A stretch of 36,732 bases of DNA from a virus, in IMG/VR virus record IMGVR_UViG_3300043436_000460, positions 1 to 36,732 of that record, one strand, 5' to 3'. Both the position numbers and the translations under genes were made by a program. Positions 7,714-15,266 of this stretch are shown here, one piece after another; position 1 is the stretch's first letter, and each line of letters starts with the position of its first letter. The notes under the pieces are model-generated. The model was not told the origin of the DNA and did not search any database. It saw nothing but the letters and a program-made list of their open reading frames with translations.

Positions 7714-9273
7714 ATGGCAATTACAGATTACATTCCTAACATCTTCGGTCAAGCGGCTCCTAGTTACATTCAGGGCTTGCTTGGCGCTGAAGAAACTAAG
7801 AACTTGCAGAACAGGGCTAATGTTCAGGGCTTGCTAGGTGCAGGTCTGGCACTGGCTCAAGGTATGAGTCGTGTTGGCCCTCGTCGCTCTGCTGCCGAGA
7901 ATGTTTTAGGCGCATTGGCTGGCGGCTTTGGTGCTGCTGGTGGCGCTTACGATCAGGGAATTAAGAACTATGTAACGCAGCAACAGATTGCCCAGACTCA
8001 GTTGGCACAGCAGGACGCATTGCTTAAGCGTCAGCAGACAATGGCACAGCAGGGCGCTATTGAGACTTTGCTGAAGTCTCCTGAGATTGCTAATGATCCG
8101 CTGAAGGTTGCTTATATACGTGCTAATCCTAATGAGGCGCTGAAAATATTTTCTGAGCAAATGCCACTGCAACAGGCTATCTCTGGTGGTCGCACTACGC
8201 CTAGTCCTGTTCCTGCCGCAGCTCCTGTTGCCTCCACTGCTGGTCAAGTGTCTCAGGCTCCTGCGGAAGATGTTATGTTGCCTCCTGTTGAAGTTGTAGC
8301 GCAACCTAGCCCTGCTTCATTGTTAAATGCTGATAAAAACAGACTCATTGACGAAAATCGCAGAATTGCTAATTTAACTAGCGAAGCAGCGCAAAAACGT
8401 AGAAAAGAGAATTTAGAACAAATTACGTCAATTGATAAGCAATTAGACAGAGATGCTGCTTCTAATTTTGACTTTGCTTCTGCTGAAAAACTGGTTCCTC
8501 CGCAATTTAAGGGAAGAATACGTAGCCTTAAGGCACGAGCCGAGACTGGTGCGCTATCAATGGCTGACTTGAGCAGGGATCTTGCTGACATTGAAAATAA
8601 ATCGATTGAGTTTGTTACTAAGAAAACAGACTTTACTAATCAAGATCGTCGTGTATTTGGTGGTATGTTCCCTAATGCTGATGGAACGCCTAGAGCTATT
8701 GAAACAGCAACTCCAGCCGAGTTAATGCAACTTGAGAATAAGTTGTATGACATGAGAGTATCTGAGAGAAAAGCTGGTGCTCCGATTACTAATGTCAATA
8801 TGCCTACTGAGTCTGAGCGTACTGCTGGCTATTTGACAACAAGACTTAAAAATTCTTTGGCCCAACTTCAAACTGCTGTTGGGGAAACACCTAGTGCCGC
8901 CTCACCTAATTTTAGAGCTGAATTAGTTAAATACGTTACTAACTCTAATTATTTGAAAAACTTGGCAAACCCAGAAGCAAGACAAAGGGTTGAAGCTGCT
9001 GAACTTGATATATTAGATGCTGCTTTGACAATGGCTACTGGTGCTGCATACACACGAGAGCAACTAGAATCCACTAGGTCAACGTATTTCCCGACATTGG
9101 GCGATAAGCCGAAAACCGTTAGGGATAAAGCAAACCGTCTTGACCAACTGTTAAGAGATGCGGCGATCACAAAAGCTGGTCGTTCTGCGCCATCTTTAAA
9201 TGCTCCTGCTTTTAGTGCCACAGATATACAAAATGCAGTAGAAGCCGAGCTTGCGCGTAGAAAGGCAAAATAA
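7714..9273 (+). CDS. Internal virion/ejection protein 3
   Basis: 519 residues. The N-terminal 80 residues are Gly/Ala-rich and hydrophobic (NVLGALAGGFGAAGGAYDQG), able to form membrane-active helices. A Gln-rich coiled-coil stretch follows, then a proline-rich linker near residues 160-200 and a long charged helical body. The C-terminal segment GAAYTREQLESTRSTYFPTL with DKPKTVRDKANRLDQ is a recurrent motif near the ends of phage ejection-type proteins. Start ATG 7714; the stop overlaps the next ATG at 9273. Likely delivered into the envelope during infection. Confidence 0.6.
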   Translation: MAITDYIPNIFGQAAPSYIQGLLGAEETKNLQNRANVQGLLGAGLALAQGMSRVGPRRSAAENVLGALAGGFGAAGGAYDQGIKNYVTQQQIAQTQLAQQDALLKRQQTMAQQGAIETLLKSPEIANDPLKVAYIRANPNEALKIFSEQMPLQQAISGGRTTPSPVPAAAPVASTAGQVSQAPAEDVMLPPVEVVAQPSPASLLNADKNRLIDENRRIANLTSEAAQKRRKENLEQITSIDKQLDRDAASNFDFASAEKLVPPQFKGRIRSLKARAETGALSMADLSRDLADIENKSIEFVTKKTDFTNQDRRVFGGMFPNADGTPRAIETATPAELMQLENKLYDMRVSERKAGAPITNVNMPTESERTAGYLTTRLKNSLAQLQTAVGETPSAASPNFRAELVKYVTNSNYLKNLANPEARQRVEAAELDILDAALTMATGAAYTREQLESTRSTYFPTLGDKPKTVRDKANRLDQLLRDAAITKAGRSAPSLNAPAFSATDIQNAVEAELARRKAK

Positions 9274-10877
9274 TGGATTTGTCTAAAATACCGACTAAAG
9301 ACCTTGAGTATATAAAAGCTAATCAAATAGATAAGGTATCTACTGCTACCTTAGAGGCGCTTTCTGCTCAAAAAGGCGCACCTGTTCCTAGTGCATCTGT
9401 TGTCGCTCCGGTTTCTTATTCTCCTCGTGCTGAAGTTCTTAGGTCTGCCGCACAAGGATTGACGTTTAATTTTGCTGATGAGATAGAGGCTGCTTTACGT
9501 ACTGGCAAGATTAGCGGTCAAGAGTATGAAACTCTTAGAAACCAGCTACGCGCACAGCAAGCCCAGTTTTCTCAAGATCGTCCGTTTGTATCTGGATCTA
9601 CCGAGTTTACGGGCGCTATGGCTGCTCCTGCGGCTGTTGTTGCGGCTCCTGTTACCCGTGGCGCTGGTATGTTTACCGATATGTTGCTAGGCACTGGTAT
9701 GGGCGCGTTGCAAGGCGCTGGTGCTGCCTCTGAGGGAGATACAGGTGAAGCTGCTCTAATGGGCGGGATGTTTGGCGGTGGTGGCGCTGGTGTTATGAGT
9801 GGGCTTGGCAGATTGCTTGCCCCTGCTGTGCGCCCTGAAGCTGCTGCACTTCGTCAAGAGGGTGTGCCATTGACACCCGGCTCTGCGTTTGGTGGACGTA
9901 TTCAGCAAATAGAGCAATCCGCTGAAAGTCTGCCTATTGCTGGCAGAATCATTACTGGCGCTCGTGAGAAGCAATTTGAAAAGTTTAACGAAGCAGCCTA
10001 TAACCGTGTTCTCAAAAACATTGACCCAAAGCTAAAAGTACCTAAAGGCTTACAAGGCCGAGATGCTTATAACTTTGTTGAAAAGTCTATTTCTGACCAG
10101 TATAACAATGTAGTTCCCAATCTTAGGGTTGCGTACACAAACAGGCTTCAATCAGGATTTGACGCAATTAAAAATAAATATTCAAAAGGCAAGTTATCTG
10201 CCGCTGATAAGGATCAATTGGATACAATGATTGATTCTTATGCTAATGATCTAAGAAACCGTCAAATAATTACTGGTCAAAGTGTACAAGCAATTAAACA
10301 AGAGCTACGTGAAAATGCTGCTACTTACTCAAGTGGGACAGGTTCACAGAAGATATTAGGCAAGGCAATGGAAGACCTTGAGGGCTTCTATATGAATGTT
10401 CTCAAGAATCAAAACCCGACTTATGCCTCAGAGCTTAAAAAGGCTGATTCTGCCTTCCGTGATTTTGTCCGAGTTCAGACAGCAATGGCTAAGACACGTG
10501 GAGATGAGGGCATCTTTACTCCTGCACAATTAGAGTCTTCTGTGCGTCAAACGGATAGATCTGCTCGTAAGGGGCAGTTTGCTCGTGGTGCTGCGCCTAT
10601 GCAAGATTTCTCTGGTACTGCTACGTCTGTTCTTGGAACTAAGGTTCCTGACAGTGGTACTGCTGGTCGAGGCCTTACTGCTGCGGCTCTTACGGGCGGT
10701 TTGTCAATGGTTGATCCAAGAATGGCAGCATTGTCGGCTATTGGTAGCTTGCCTTACTTTAATCTTGGCGAAAAATTATTGTTTTCTCCTCGTCCTGCTG
10801 CATTTAGTGAGGCGGTTCAAAGAGCAAGGTCGGCATCTCCATTTGCTGTGCCGGGGCTTTTAGGTTTAACTGAATAG
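9273..10877 (+). CDS. Internal virion/ejection protein 4
   Basis: 534 residues from ATG 9273. The N-terminus is helical, and residues about 110-190 are Ala/Gly-rich with GxxxG motifs (LLGTGMGALQGAGAAS, GGMFGGGGAGVMSGLG) typical of membrane-penetrating phage proteins. The C-terminal half is charged and helical, ending in another hydrophobic Ala/Gly segment. No lytic transglycosylase motif is seen. Together with the preceding three genes it forms an ejection-protein cluster analogous in position to those of T7-like phages; that analogy is inference. Confidence 0.6.
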   Translation: MDLSKIPTKDLEYIKANQIDKVSTATLEALSAQKGAPVPSASVVAPVSYSPRAEVLRSAAQGLTFNFADEIEAALRTGKISGQEYETLRNQLRAQQAQFSQDRPFVSGSTEFTGAMAAPAAVVAAPVTRGAGMFTDMLLGTGMGALQGAGAASEGDTGEAALMGGMFGGGGAGVMSGLGRLLAPAVRPEAAALRQEGVPLTPGSAFGGRIQQIEQSAESLPIAGRIITGAREKQFEKFNEAAYNRVLKNIDPKLKVPKGLQGRDAYNFVEKSISDQYNNVVPNLRVAYTNRLQSGFDAIKNKYSKGKLSAADKDQLDTMIDSYANDLRNRQIITGQSVQAIKQELRENAATYSSGTGSQKILGKAMEDLEGFYMNVLKNQNPTYASELKKADSAFRDFVRVQTAMAKTRGDEGIFTPAQLESSVRQTDRSARKGQFARGAAPMQDFSGTATSVLGTKVPDSGTAGRGLTAAALTGGLSMVDPRMAALSAIGSLPYFNLGEKLLFSPRPAAFSEAVQRARSASPFAVPGLLGLTE

Positions 10878-10884
10878 GTGAATT

Positions 10885-12003
10885 ATGCCAAAGAACAAGA
10901 TTAGCGAATTTAGCTCTACTGCTGCAAATAATACCGACATAGCCGGTATTAACATTGCTGAGGGTTGCGCTCCGTCTGGCATTAATAACGCTATACGTGA
11001 GCTTATGGCGCAGCTTAAAGACCAGCAAGCCGGTACAGACGGTGATGGCTTTACGGTAGGCGGTGCTTTTACATCATCTGGCGGCGCTGTGTTCTCTAGT
11101 ACCGTTGCTATTACTGGTGCTACAACCGTATCTGGCAATGCTGTACTGAGTGGAACAGTGTCAATGAGTGGCACAGTTTCAATGAACGGAACTAATAATA
11201 TTGGTAATACGACAAGTTCTACCTTGTTGAGTGGATCTGTTACGCAAACTAGCTCGTCAAAACTATATCTTGATGACTCTGTTACTACTGCTTCTGCTCC
11301 TCCGCTTTCATGGGATGGCGATACAAATACAGGTATTTATCGCCCTGCTGCTGACACGATGGCGTTGGTGACTAATGGTGTAGATCGAGTCAGAGTAAAT
11401 TCTAGCGGTGCTGTCATTATTGGCTCTGGTGAGGCTACTACGAGTGTTGCAGGTAATATTTTGCGCTCTCCTAATGCCTCTGGAACCAATATAACAGGCT
11501 CAAATTTCGAGATTAACGCTGGTAACGGTACTGGTACTGGTGGTTCTGGAAATATTATTTTAAAGACTGCTGATGTAGGTTCATCAGGATCTTCGGCTAA
11601 TACGCTTACTCAGCGTTTATTGGTAACACCTAAAGGCGGTTTTTCATTTGGATCTGGCGCAACCAGTTACGGAACATCTGGTCAAGTTCTTAAATCCAAC
11701 GGTGATGCTCCTCCTTCATTTGCTTCATTAAGCAGTTTGACTGACTTTGATAAGTCTTTATCTGCAAATGGTTATCAAAAATTTCCGGGTGGATTGATTA
11801 TTCAGTGGGGTAATTTTTCTTCAAATACTGATAGCGATCAAACAGTAACTTTCCCAATTACTTTTCCAACAGCTTGCTACGCTGTAACGTCTACTATATC
11901 TGGAATTATTGGTTCCGTTTCAACTTCTAGTTTTAGCGTAAATAGGATTAATGATATATATGGCGGTACTGCTACTGGATATTTTATTGCTATTGGCTCC
12001 TAG
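10885..12003 (+). CDS. Tail fibre protein 2 with gp53-like C-terminal domain
   Basis: 372 residues. The N-terminal anchor (KNKISEFSSTAANNTDIAGI, then AEGCAPSGINNAIRELMAQ) is very common on fibres of aquatic phages. The middle is Ser/Thr/Gly repeats. The stretch GDTNTGIYRPAADTMA (residues 145-160) repeats a module of fibre 1. The C-terminus (NGYQKFPGGLIIQWG, VTFPITFPTACYAV, ending YFIAIGS) is the putative tail-fibre gp53-like C-terminal domain. Likely a second receptor-binding fibre. AGGTG precedes the ATG. Confidence 0.8.
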   Translation: MPKNKISEFSSTAANNTDIAGINIAEGCAPSGINNAIRELMAQLKDQQAGTDGDGFTVGGAFTSSGGAVFSSTVAITGATTVSGNAVLSGTVSMSGTVSMNGTNNIGNTTSSTLLSGSVTQTSSSKLYLDDSVTTASAPPLSWDGDTNTGIYRPAADTMALVTNGVDRVRVNSSGAVIIGSGEATTSVAGNILRSPNASGTNITGSNFEINAGNGTGTGGSGNIILKTADVGSSGSSANTLTQRLLVTPKGGFSFGSGATSYGTSGQVLKSNGDAPPSFASLSSLTDFDKSLSANGYQKFPGGLIIQWGNFSSNTDSDQTVTFPITFPTACYAVTSTISGIIGSVSTSSFSVNRINDIYGGTATGYFIAIGS

Positions 12004-12034
12004 CCATATAATTAATCGTATAAATAGGTGATTT

Positions 12035-12226
12035 ATGGCGAACAAAGAACTCCCGCTTACTGACGATCAGATTGAGGCTATAGCTGAGAGAGCCGCTGAG
12101 GTCGCATTTAAGAAGATCTACGAGGAAGTAGGTCGTTCTGTCGTTAAAAAGATATTCTGGATCGTGGGCGCTGGTGCATTGGGCCTAATGTTCTGGATGG
12201 CTGGTAATGGTTCTTTGCCTAAGTGA
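12035..12226 (+). CDS. Small single-TM protein
   Basis: 63 residues with AGGTG before ATG 12035. A cytosolic-looking charged helix (residues 5-37, TDDQIEAIAERAAEVAFKKI) precedes one transmembrane helix (about 41-56, WIVGAGALGLMFWMAG). It sits at the start of the lysis region, so a holin-accessory role is possible, but nothing in the sequence proves it. The stop is followed eight bases later by the ATT-initiated gene. Confidence 0.65.
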   Translation: MANKELPLTDDQIEAIAERAAEVAFKKIYEEVGRSVVKKIFWIVGAGALGLMFWMAGNGSLPK

Positions 12227-12234
12227 GGCGCTAA

Positions 12235-12945
12235 ATTGATCCGCTAACCCTACTTGCTGCCGCTAATGCTGCGGTTGCTGCCGTTAAAAAAGGATGCCAG
12301 CTATATAAGGACATCAAGGGCGCAGCAGGTGAGGTTAAGGAAGTATTAGATGATCTGAAGTCGCAGTTCGGTAAGATTAAAGCGCCGACAAATGCTCAGA
12401 AGATACAGTACAACGAGGAAGTACAGCGGGTTCAAGAGATAGGCAGGGCTGATCCTAACGATGTTTTCCTGAATATTGGTAACGATCTTGGCGCATTGAT
12501 GGATGCCTACGATGCTATCGGCAAGGCGTTCATCCAACAAGAAGCAGAGGCTAAGGAAGTCTACTCAGGCACAGACTCTATTGGCAAACGTGCATTAAAC
12601 CGGGTCATCATACGGTCAAGGTTGGATGCAATGATTGTAGAGCTGCGTGAGACTATGGTTTACAAAGCGCCTCCAGAGCTAGGTGACTTGTGGACTAAGT
12701 ACGAGAAGATGTGGAAGCAGATCATCATTGAGCAAGACGAGGCTCATAAGCGTGAGACTGCAAAGATTAAAGCTGAGGCACTTACAAGACGCAGGGCAGC
12801 AAGAAAAAGGAAAGAAGAAGCAGTATGGGTTGGAGCAATCCTTTTCGTCGTAGCGTGGTACGTCGGCCTTCTAGTAATGCTTCGTCTGAGTCAGACGTAC
12901 CGTGGTCACTTCTCGTCGCCGTGGTGGTCTTGTGTTTTGTGCTAA
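12235..12945 (+). CDS. Helical membrane-anchored protein with apparent ATT start
   Basis: 236 residues if it starts at ATT 12235. An in-frame stop lies at 12232, and no ATG, GTG or TTG occurs in frame until 12496, yet 12235-12495 is clearly coding: it reads IDPLTLLAAANAAVAAVKKG, then LYKDIKGAAGEVKEVLDDLK, the usual N-terminus of this conserved phage family, which normally begins MIDP. GAGG sits at 12225-12228, six bases before ATT. The middle is a charged coiled-coil-like region, and the C-terminus has a basic run followed by one TM helix (VGAILFVVAWYVGLLVML). The last 121 bases overlap the next gene in another frame. Function unknown; a lysis-region membrane protein. Confidence 0.65.
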   Translation: MDPLTLLAAANAAVAAVKKGCQLYKDIKGAAGEVKEVLDDLKSQFGKIKAPTNAQKIQYNEEVQRVQEIGRADPNDVFLNIGNDLGALMDAYDAIGKAFIQQEAEAKEVYSGTDSIGKRALNRVIIRSRLDAMIVELRETMVYKAPPELGDLWTKYEKMWKQIIIEQDEAHKRETAKIKAEALTRRRAARKRKEEAVWVGAILFVVAWYVGLLVMLRLSQTYRGHFSSPWWSCVLC

Positions 12946-13076
12946 TGATTGCACTCCCTGTCATGGGTGTGATGTACATGGACATGAATAATGCGATGTA
13001 CCGGGCACAAGAAGAAACCCGCAAGATGAAAGAGCTGCGTCTAAAGGTTTTACGTGAAATGAGGGGTGAAGAATGA
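12825..13076 (+). CDS. Small single-TM protein overlapping the preceding gene
   Basis: 83 residues from ATG 12825, preceded by a purine-rich AGGAAAGAAG. A basic N-terminus (FRRSVVRRPSS) leads to one TM helix (about residues 28-48, LLVAVVVLCFVLMIALPVMG) and a charged C-terminal helix. It overlaps the previous gene for 121 bases in a different frame and is coupled by ATGA (13073-13076) to the endolysin. Possibly an antiholin, pinholin or endolysin partner; the role is inferred only from position and topology. Confidence 0.6.
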   Translation: MGWSNPFRRSVVRRPSSNASSESDVPWSLLVAVVVLCFVLMIALPVMGVMYMDMNNAMYRAQEETRKMKELRLKVLREMRGEE

Positions 13077-13699
13077 GTGTGTTGACACTTGAGCAACTCA
13101 AGAAGATGCTGCCTAAGAATCCGTATGTAGCTGACTGGCATGAAGCCTTGTCTCAGTTGCTGCCGGACTACGACATTGATACCCCAAAACGTATTGCTGC
13201 CTTTGTGGCCCAATGCGCTCATGAGTCTGGTAATTTCATGGTCTTGAAAGAGAACCTGAACTACAAGCCAGCAACCCTCCGCAAAATCTTCCCTAAGTAT
13301 TTCCCTACAGATGCAATCGCAAACGACTACGCCTCAAGACTTAACAAGCAAATGCACATTGCCAACCGAGCCTATGGGAATCGTATGGGTAATGGGGATG
13401 AGTCTAGTGGTGATGGCTGGCGTTTCTGTGGTCGCGGTCTTATCCAACTTACCGGACGTAATAACTATCAAGCATTTGCTGACAGTCTGGAGATGAACAT
13501 TAACGATGTGCCTGAGTACCTTGCGACATTTGAGGGTGCTTGCCAGTCTGCTTGCTGGTTCTGGGAGACTAATAACCTGAACCGCTTTGCTGACAGTGGT
13601 GATATTAAAGGTCTGACTAAGGCAATTAACGGTGGCTTCATAGGTCTTGAGGATCGAATCAAGCATTACAACCATGCACTGCACGTAATGGAGGGCTAA
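13073..13699 (+). CDS. Endolysin, glycoside hydrolase family 19 (chitinase-like)
   Basis: 208 residues. GH19 phage endolysins cut the glycan strands of peptidoglycan. The catalytic glutamate region AHESGNF gives E51, and the second hallmark CGRGLIQLTGRNNY lies at residues 119-132. Further typical blocks are SACWFWETNNLN and TKAINGGFIGLEDR. There is no signal peptide or SAR segment, so release depends on a holin. It is coupled by ATGA to the upstream TM gene, and the 3-TM holin follows one base after its stop. Confidence 0.9.
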   Translation: MSVLTLEQLKKMLPKNPYVADWHEALSQLLPDYDIDTPKRIAAFVAQCAHESGNFMVLKENLNYKPATLRKIFPKYFPTDAIANDYASRLNKQMHIANRAYGNRMGNGDESSGDGWRFCGRGLIQLTGRNNYQAFADSLEMNINDVPEYLATFEGACQSACWFWETNNLNRFADSGDIKGLTKAINGGFIGLEDRIKHYNHALHVMEG

Positions 13700-13700
13700 G

Positions 13701-14114
13701 ATGGCTAAGAAGACAGATAGCGAAAAAGCAAAAGATGACTGGATGAATACAAAATGGCGTCCGGCAATGGGCTGGATGTACATGGGTGTATGTATCTTTG
13801 ACTTTGTTCTAGCTCCAGTTTTATGGGCAGTGATCCAGTTCTGGGAGACACAAGCGGCTAATGATGCCTTCCGTCAATGGCAACCTATGACGCTGCAAGG
13901 TGCTGGCTTGTTCCACATGGCTATGGGCGCTGTGCTTGGTCTGGCAGCATGGGGACGTACACAGGAGAAGCTAGGCGGTGCAGCAAGTAACAACCTGCCA
14001 TCAGAAGAAGCCCCTGCAAAGCGTCGTATTGAGCCTGTTGTGACTACTGTTGAGGTAACCACAGGATTTGCTGGCAAGAAAGCGCCTCCACCTGTTCATG
14101 AACCGGAGATTTGA
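13701..14114 (+). CDS. Holin, 3-TM family
   Basis: 137 residues. After a charged N-terminus (residues 1-14) there are hydrophobic segments around residues 22-45 (MGWMYMGVCIFDFVLAPVLW) and 64-84 (LQGAGLFHMAMGAVLGLAAW), then a cytosolic Pro/Glu/Lys-rich tail. The WRPAMGWMYMGVCIFDF pattern matches the GTA-type three-TM holin family. It permeabilises the inner membrane so the GH19 endolysin can reach the cell wall. Starts one base after the endolysin stop. Confidence 0.8.
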   Translation: MAKKTDSEKAKDDWMNTKWRPAMGWMYMGVCIFDFVLAPVLWAVIQFWETQAANDAFRQWQPMTLQGAGLFHMAMGAVLGLAAWGRTQEKLGGAASNNLPSEEAPAKRRIEPVVTTVEVTTGFAGKKAPPPVHEPEI

Positions 14115-14115
14115 T

Positions 14116-14280
14116 ATGAAAAGCCTTATTGCACTTATTGCGTTTGTTCCACTTATTGCGTTTGCTGGTGGCGAGATGAAGAAGGTCTGCCATGTAGATG
14201 CCAAGACTAAGAAGGAAGTCTGCAAGACGATTAAGGTTCATAAGAAGCTAGAAGGCAAGAAAGTGCCGGGGCAGAAATGA
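14116..14280 (+). CDS. Small exported protein in the lysis cassette
   Basis: 54 residues from ATG 14116 with GGAG eight bases upstream; a more upstream in-frame TTG would disrupt the signal peptide. Residues 1-18 form a clear signal peptide (MKSLIALIAFVPLIAFAG). The mature part is strongly basic with two cysteines (KKVCHVDAKTKKEVCKTIKV) that could form a disulfide in the periplasm. The stop overlaps the Rz start (ATGA 14277-14280). Function unknown; a periplasmic helper of lysis is plausible. Confidence 0.7.
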   Translation: MKSLIALIAFVPLIAFAGGEMKKVCHVDAKTKKEVCKTIKVHKKLEGKKVPGQK

Positions 14281-14747
14281 ATCCGTGGCTGATTGTTGGT
14301 GTTGTCTTGGCTGTTGCTACTGCTGGCGGTGCTGGTATGTATCAAGGCCGTGAATTAGGCATGGCTAAGGTTCAGCAGGAATGGGATAAGGAGCGCTCTA
14401 TTCAGGAGGCTGCTTATGCACAGGCTCAATCTGAGGCTAGGGCCAAGGAACAGAAATTACAAGCCAATGCAGACGTTATAAGACAGGAGAAAGACCGTGA
14501 AATCCGCAATCTTAATGCTCGTGCTACTGCCCTTACTAACAGCTTGCGCGATAGGTCGGAGCGCCCCACCACCGAAGCCAGTGCCTTGCCCATCACCGCC
14601 AGTAATGGATCCACTCCCGCCGGATGTACTGGAAAAGAGCTTTACCGCCCGGATGGAGAGTTTCTTGCGAGGGAAGCTGCCCGAGGAGATGAACTCCGCA
14701 TCCTCCTCAAACAATGTCGAGACCAATACGAAGCCTTAACCAAATAG
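14277..14747 (+). CDS. Rz: i-spanin (Rz-like)
   Basis: 156 residues. An N-terminal TM anchor (residues 4-21, WLIVGVVLAVATAGGAGM) is followed by a long charged coiled coil (about 30-95) rich in Gln, Glu and Arg, then a Pro/Ser linker and a C-terminal helix with a cysteine (LLKQCRDQY). This is the classic inner-membrane spanin architecture, which joins the outer-membrane partner Rz1 to fuse membranes in the last step of Gram-negative lysis. The entire Rz1 frame is embedded in it at 14497-14739. Confidence 0.85.
   Translation: MNPWLIVGVVLAVATAGGAGMYQGRELGMAKVQQEWDKERSIQEAAYAQAQSEARAKEQKLQANADVIRQEKDREIRNLNARATALTNSLRDRSERPTTEASALPITASNGSTPAGCTGKELYRPDGEFLAREAARGDELRILLKQCRDQYEALTK
14497..14739 (+). 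CDS. Rz1: o-spanin lipoprotein (Rz1-like), nested in Rz
   Basis: 80 residues in the +1 frame relative to Rz, starting at GTG 14497 with AGGAGA seven bases upstream. Residues 1-16 are a lipoprotein signal with lipobox LTAC, giving lipidated Cys17. The mature protein is proline-rich (SAPPPKPVPCPSPPVMDPLP), as in known Rz1 proteins. It would sit in the inner leaflet of the outer membrane and bind Rz. Fully nested Rz1 genes are known from lambda-like phages. Confidence 0.85.
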   Translation: MKSAILMLVLLPLLTACAIGRSAPPPKPVPCPSPPVMDPLPPDVLEKSFTARMESFLRGKLPEEMNSASSSNNVETNTKP

Positions 14748-14756
14748 GGGGCTAGC

Positions 14757-15065
14757 ATGAAACGAATCGCTGCTGTTGTCTTGTCGTTAATAACTTGTTA
14801 TAGTTTTGCCGAAGAAGCAGCAGGGTTTCAGAATAATGCAGGTGGTTGGACGGTTATAACTACGAGAGATCATTACTGTGGTGTCATGGGCATGAACGAT
14901 GGTTATGCCTTTGGGACAGAATCTTACGTTAGGTTCTGTTGGACAAGGAGAGGTAATGCAATCTTAGTAGTCTTTGAGTCTGGTGAGAATAGAACTTGGC
15001 CCGCTGAGTCTTTTCATTTGTTACCTACTGAACCTGAGTACAAGAGTAACAAAATTAATGGTTAA
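14757..15065 (+). CDS. Small exported protein of unknown function
   Basis: 102 residues from ATG 14757. A signal peptide is visible (residues 1-18, KRIAAVVLSLITCYSFA). The mature part has two cysteines (HYCGVMG, VRFCWTR) and mostly beta-like sequence ending in a WPAESFHLLP segment. No lipobox. It follows Rz by nine bases and overlaps the next gene by eight, so it belongs to the late lysis operon. Could act in the periplasm, for example superinfection exclusion, but that is speculation. Confidence 0.6.
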   Translation: MKRIAAVVLSLITCYSFAEEAAGFQNNAGGWTVITTRDHYCGVMGMNDGYAFGTESYVRFCWTRRGNAILVVFESGENRTWPAESFHLLPTEPEYKSNKING

Positions 15066-15258
15066 AAAACTTCCGGCTGATTGTATGCCAGCTTGTCAGT
15101 CTTGTTCATTTTTTAAGGCCGATCCCAAAGATGAACTTGGGTTTTGCTATCGTTACCCGCCTAAAGTAATGCACTTAGGCGAAGGTGACTTTGACTCCCT
15201 GTTTCCGGTGGTAGCTCGGGATGAGTGGTGCGGGGAATTCCATCGTTTTTCCAATTAG
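15058..15258 (+). CDS. Small Cys-rich protein (probable metal or Fe-S binder)
   Basis: 66 residues from ATG 15058, overlapping the previous stop. Five cysteines occur in the order CxxxCxxC, GFCYRYPP, EWCGEF. Similar small proteins with CxxC, GxCxRxPP and WCGEF blocks occur widely in bacteria and phages; the spacing suggests zinc or iron-sulfur binding. The role is unknown. It is followed directly by the metallophosphatase. Confidence 0.6.
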   Translation: MVKKLPADCMPACQSCSFFKADPKDELGFCYRYPPKVMHLGEGDFDSLFPVVARDEWCGEFHRFSN

Positions 15259-15266
15259 AGGAAATC

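Noticed and set aside
12007-12012. TATAAT between fibre 2 and the 12035 gene
   Set aside because: No acceptable -35 at 16-18 bases; AT-rich spacer is enough to explain it.
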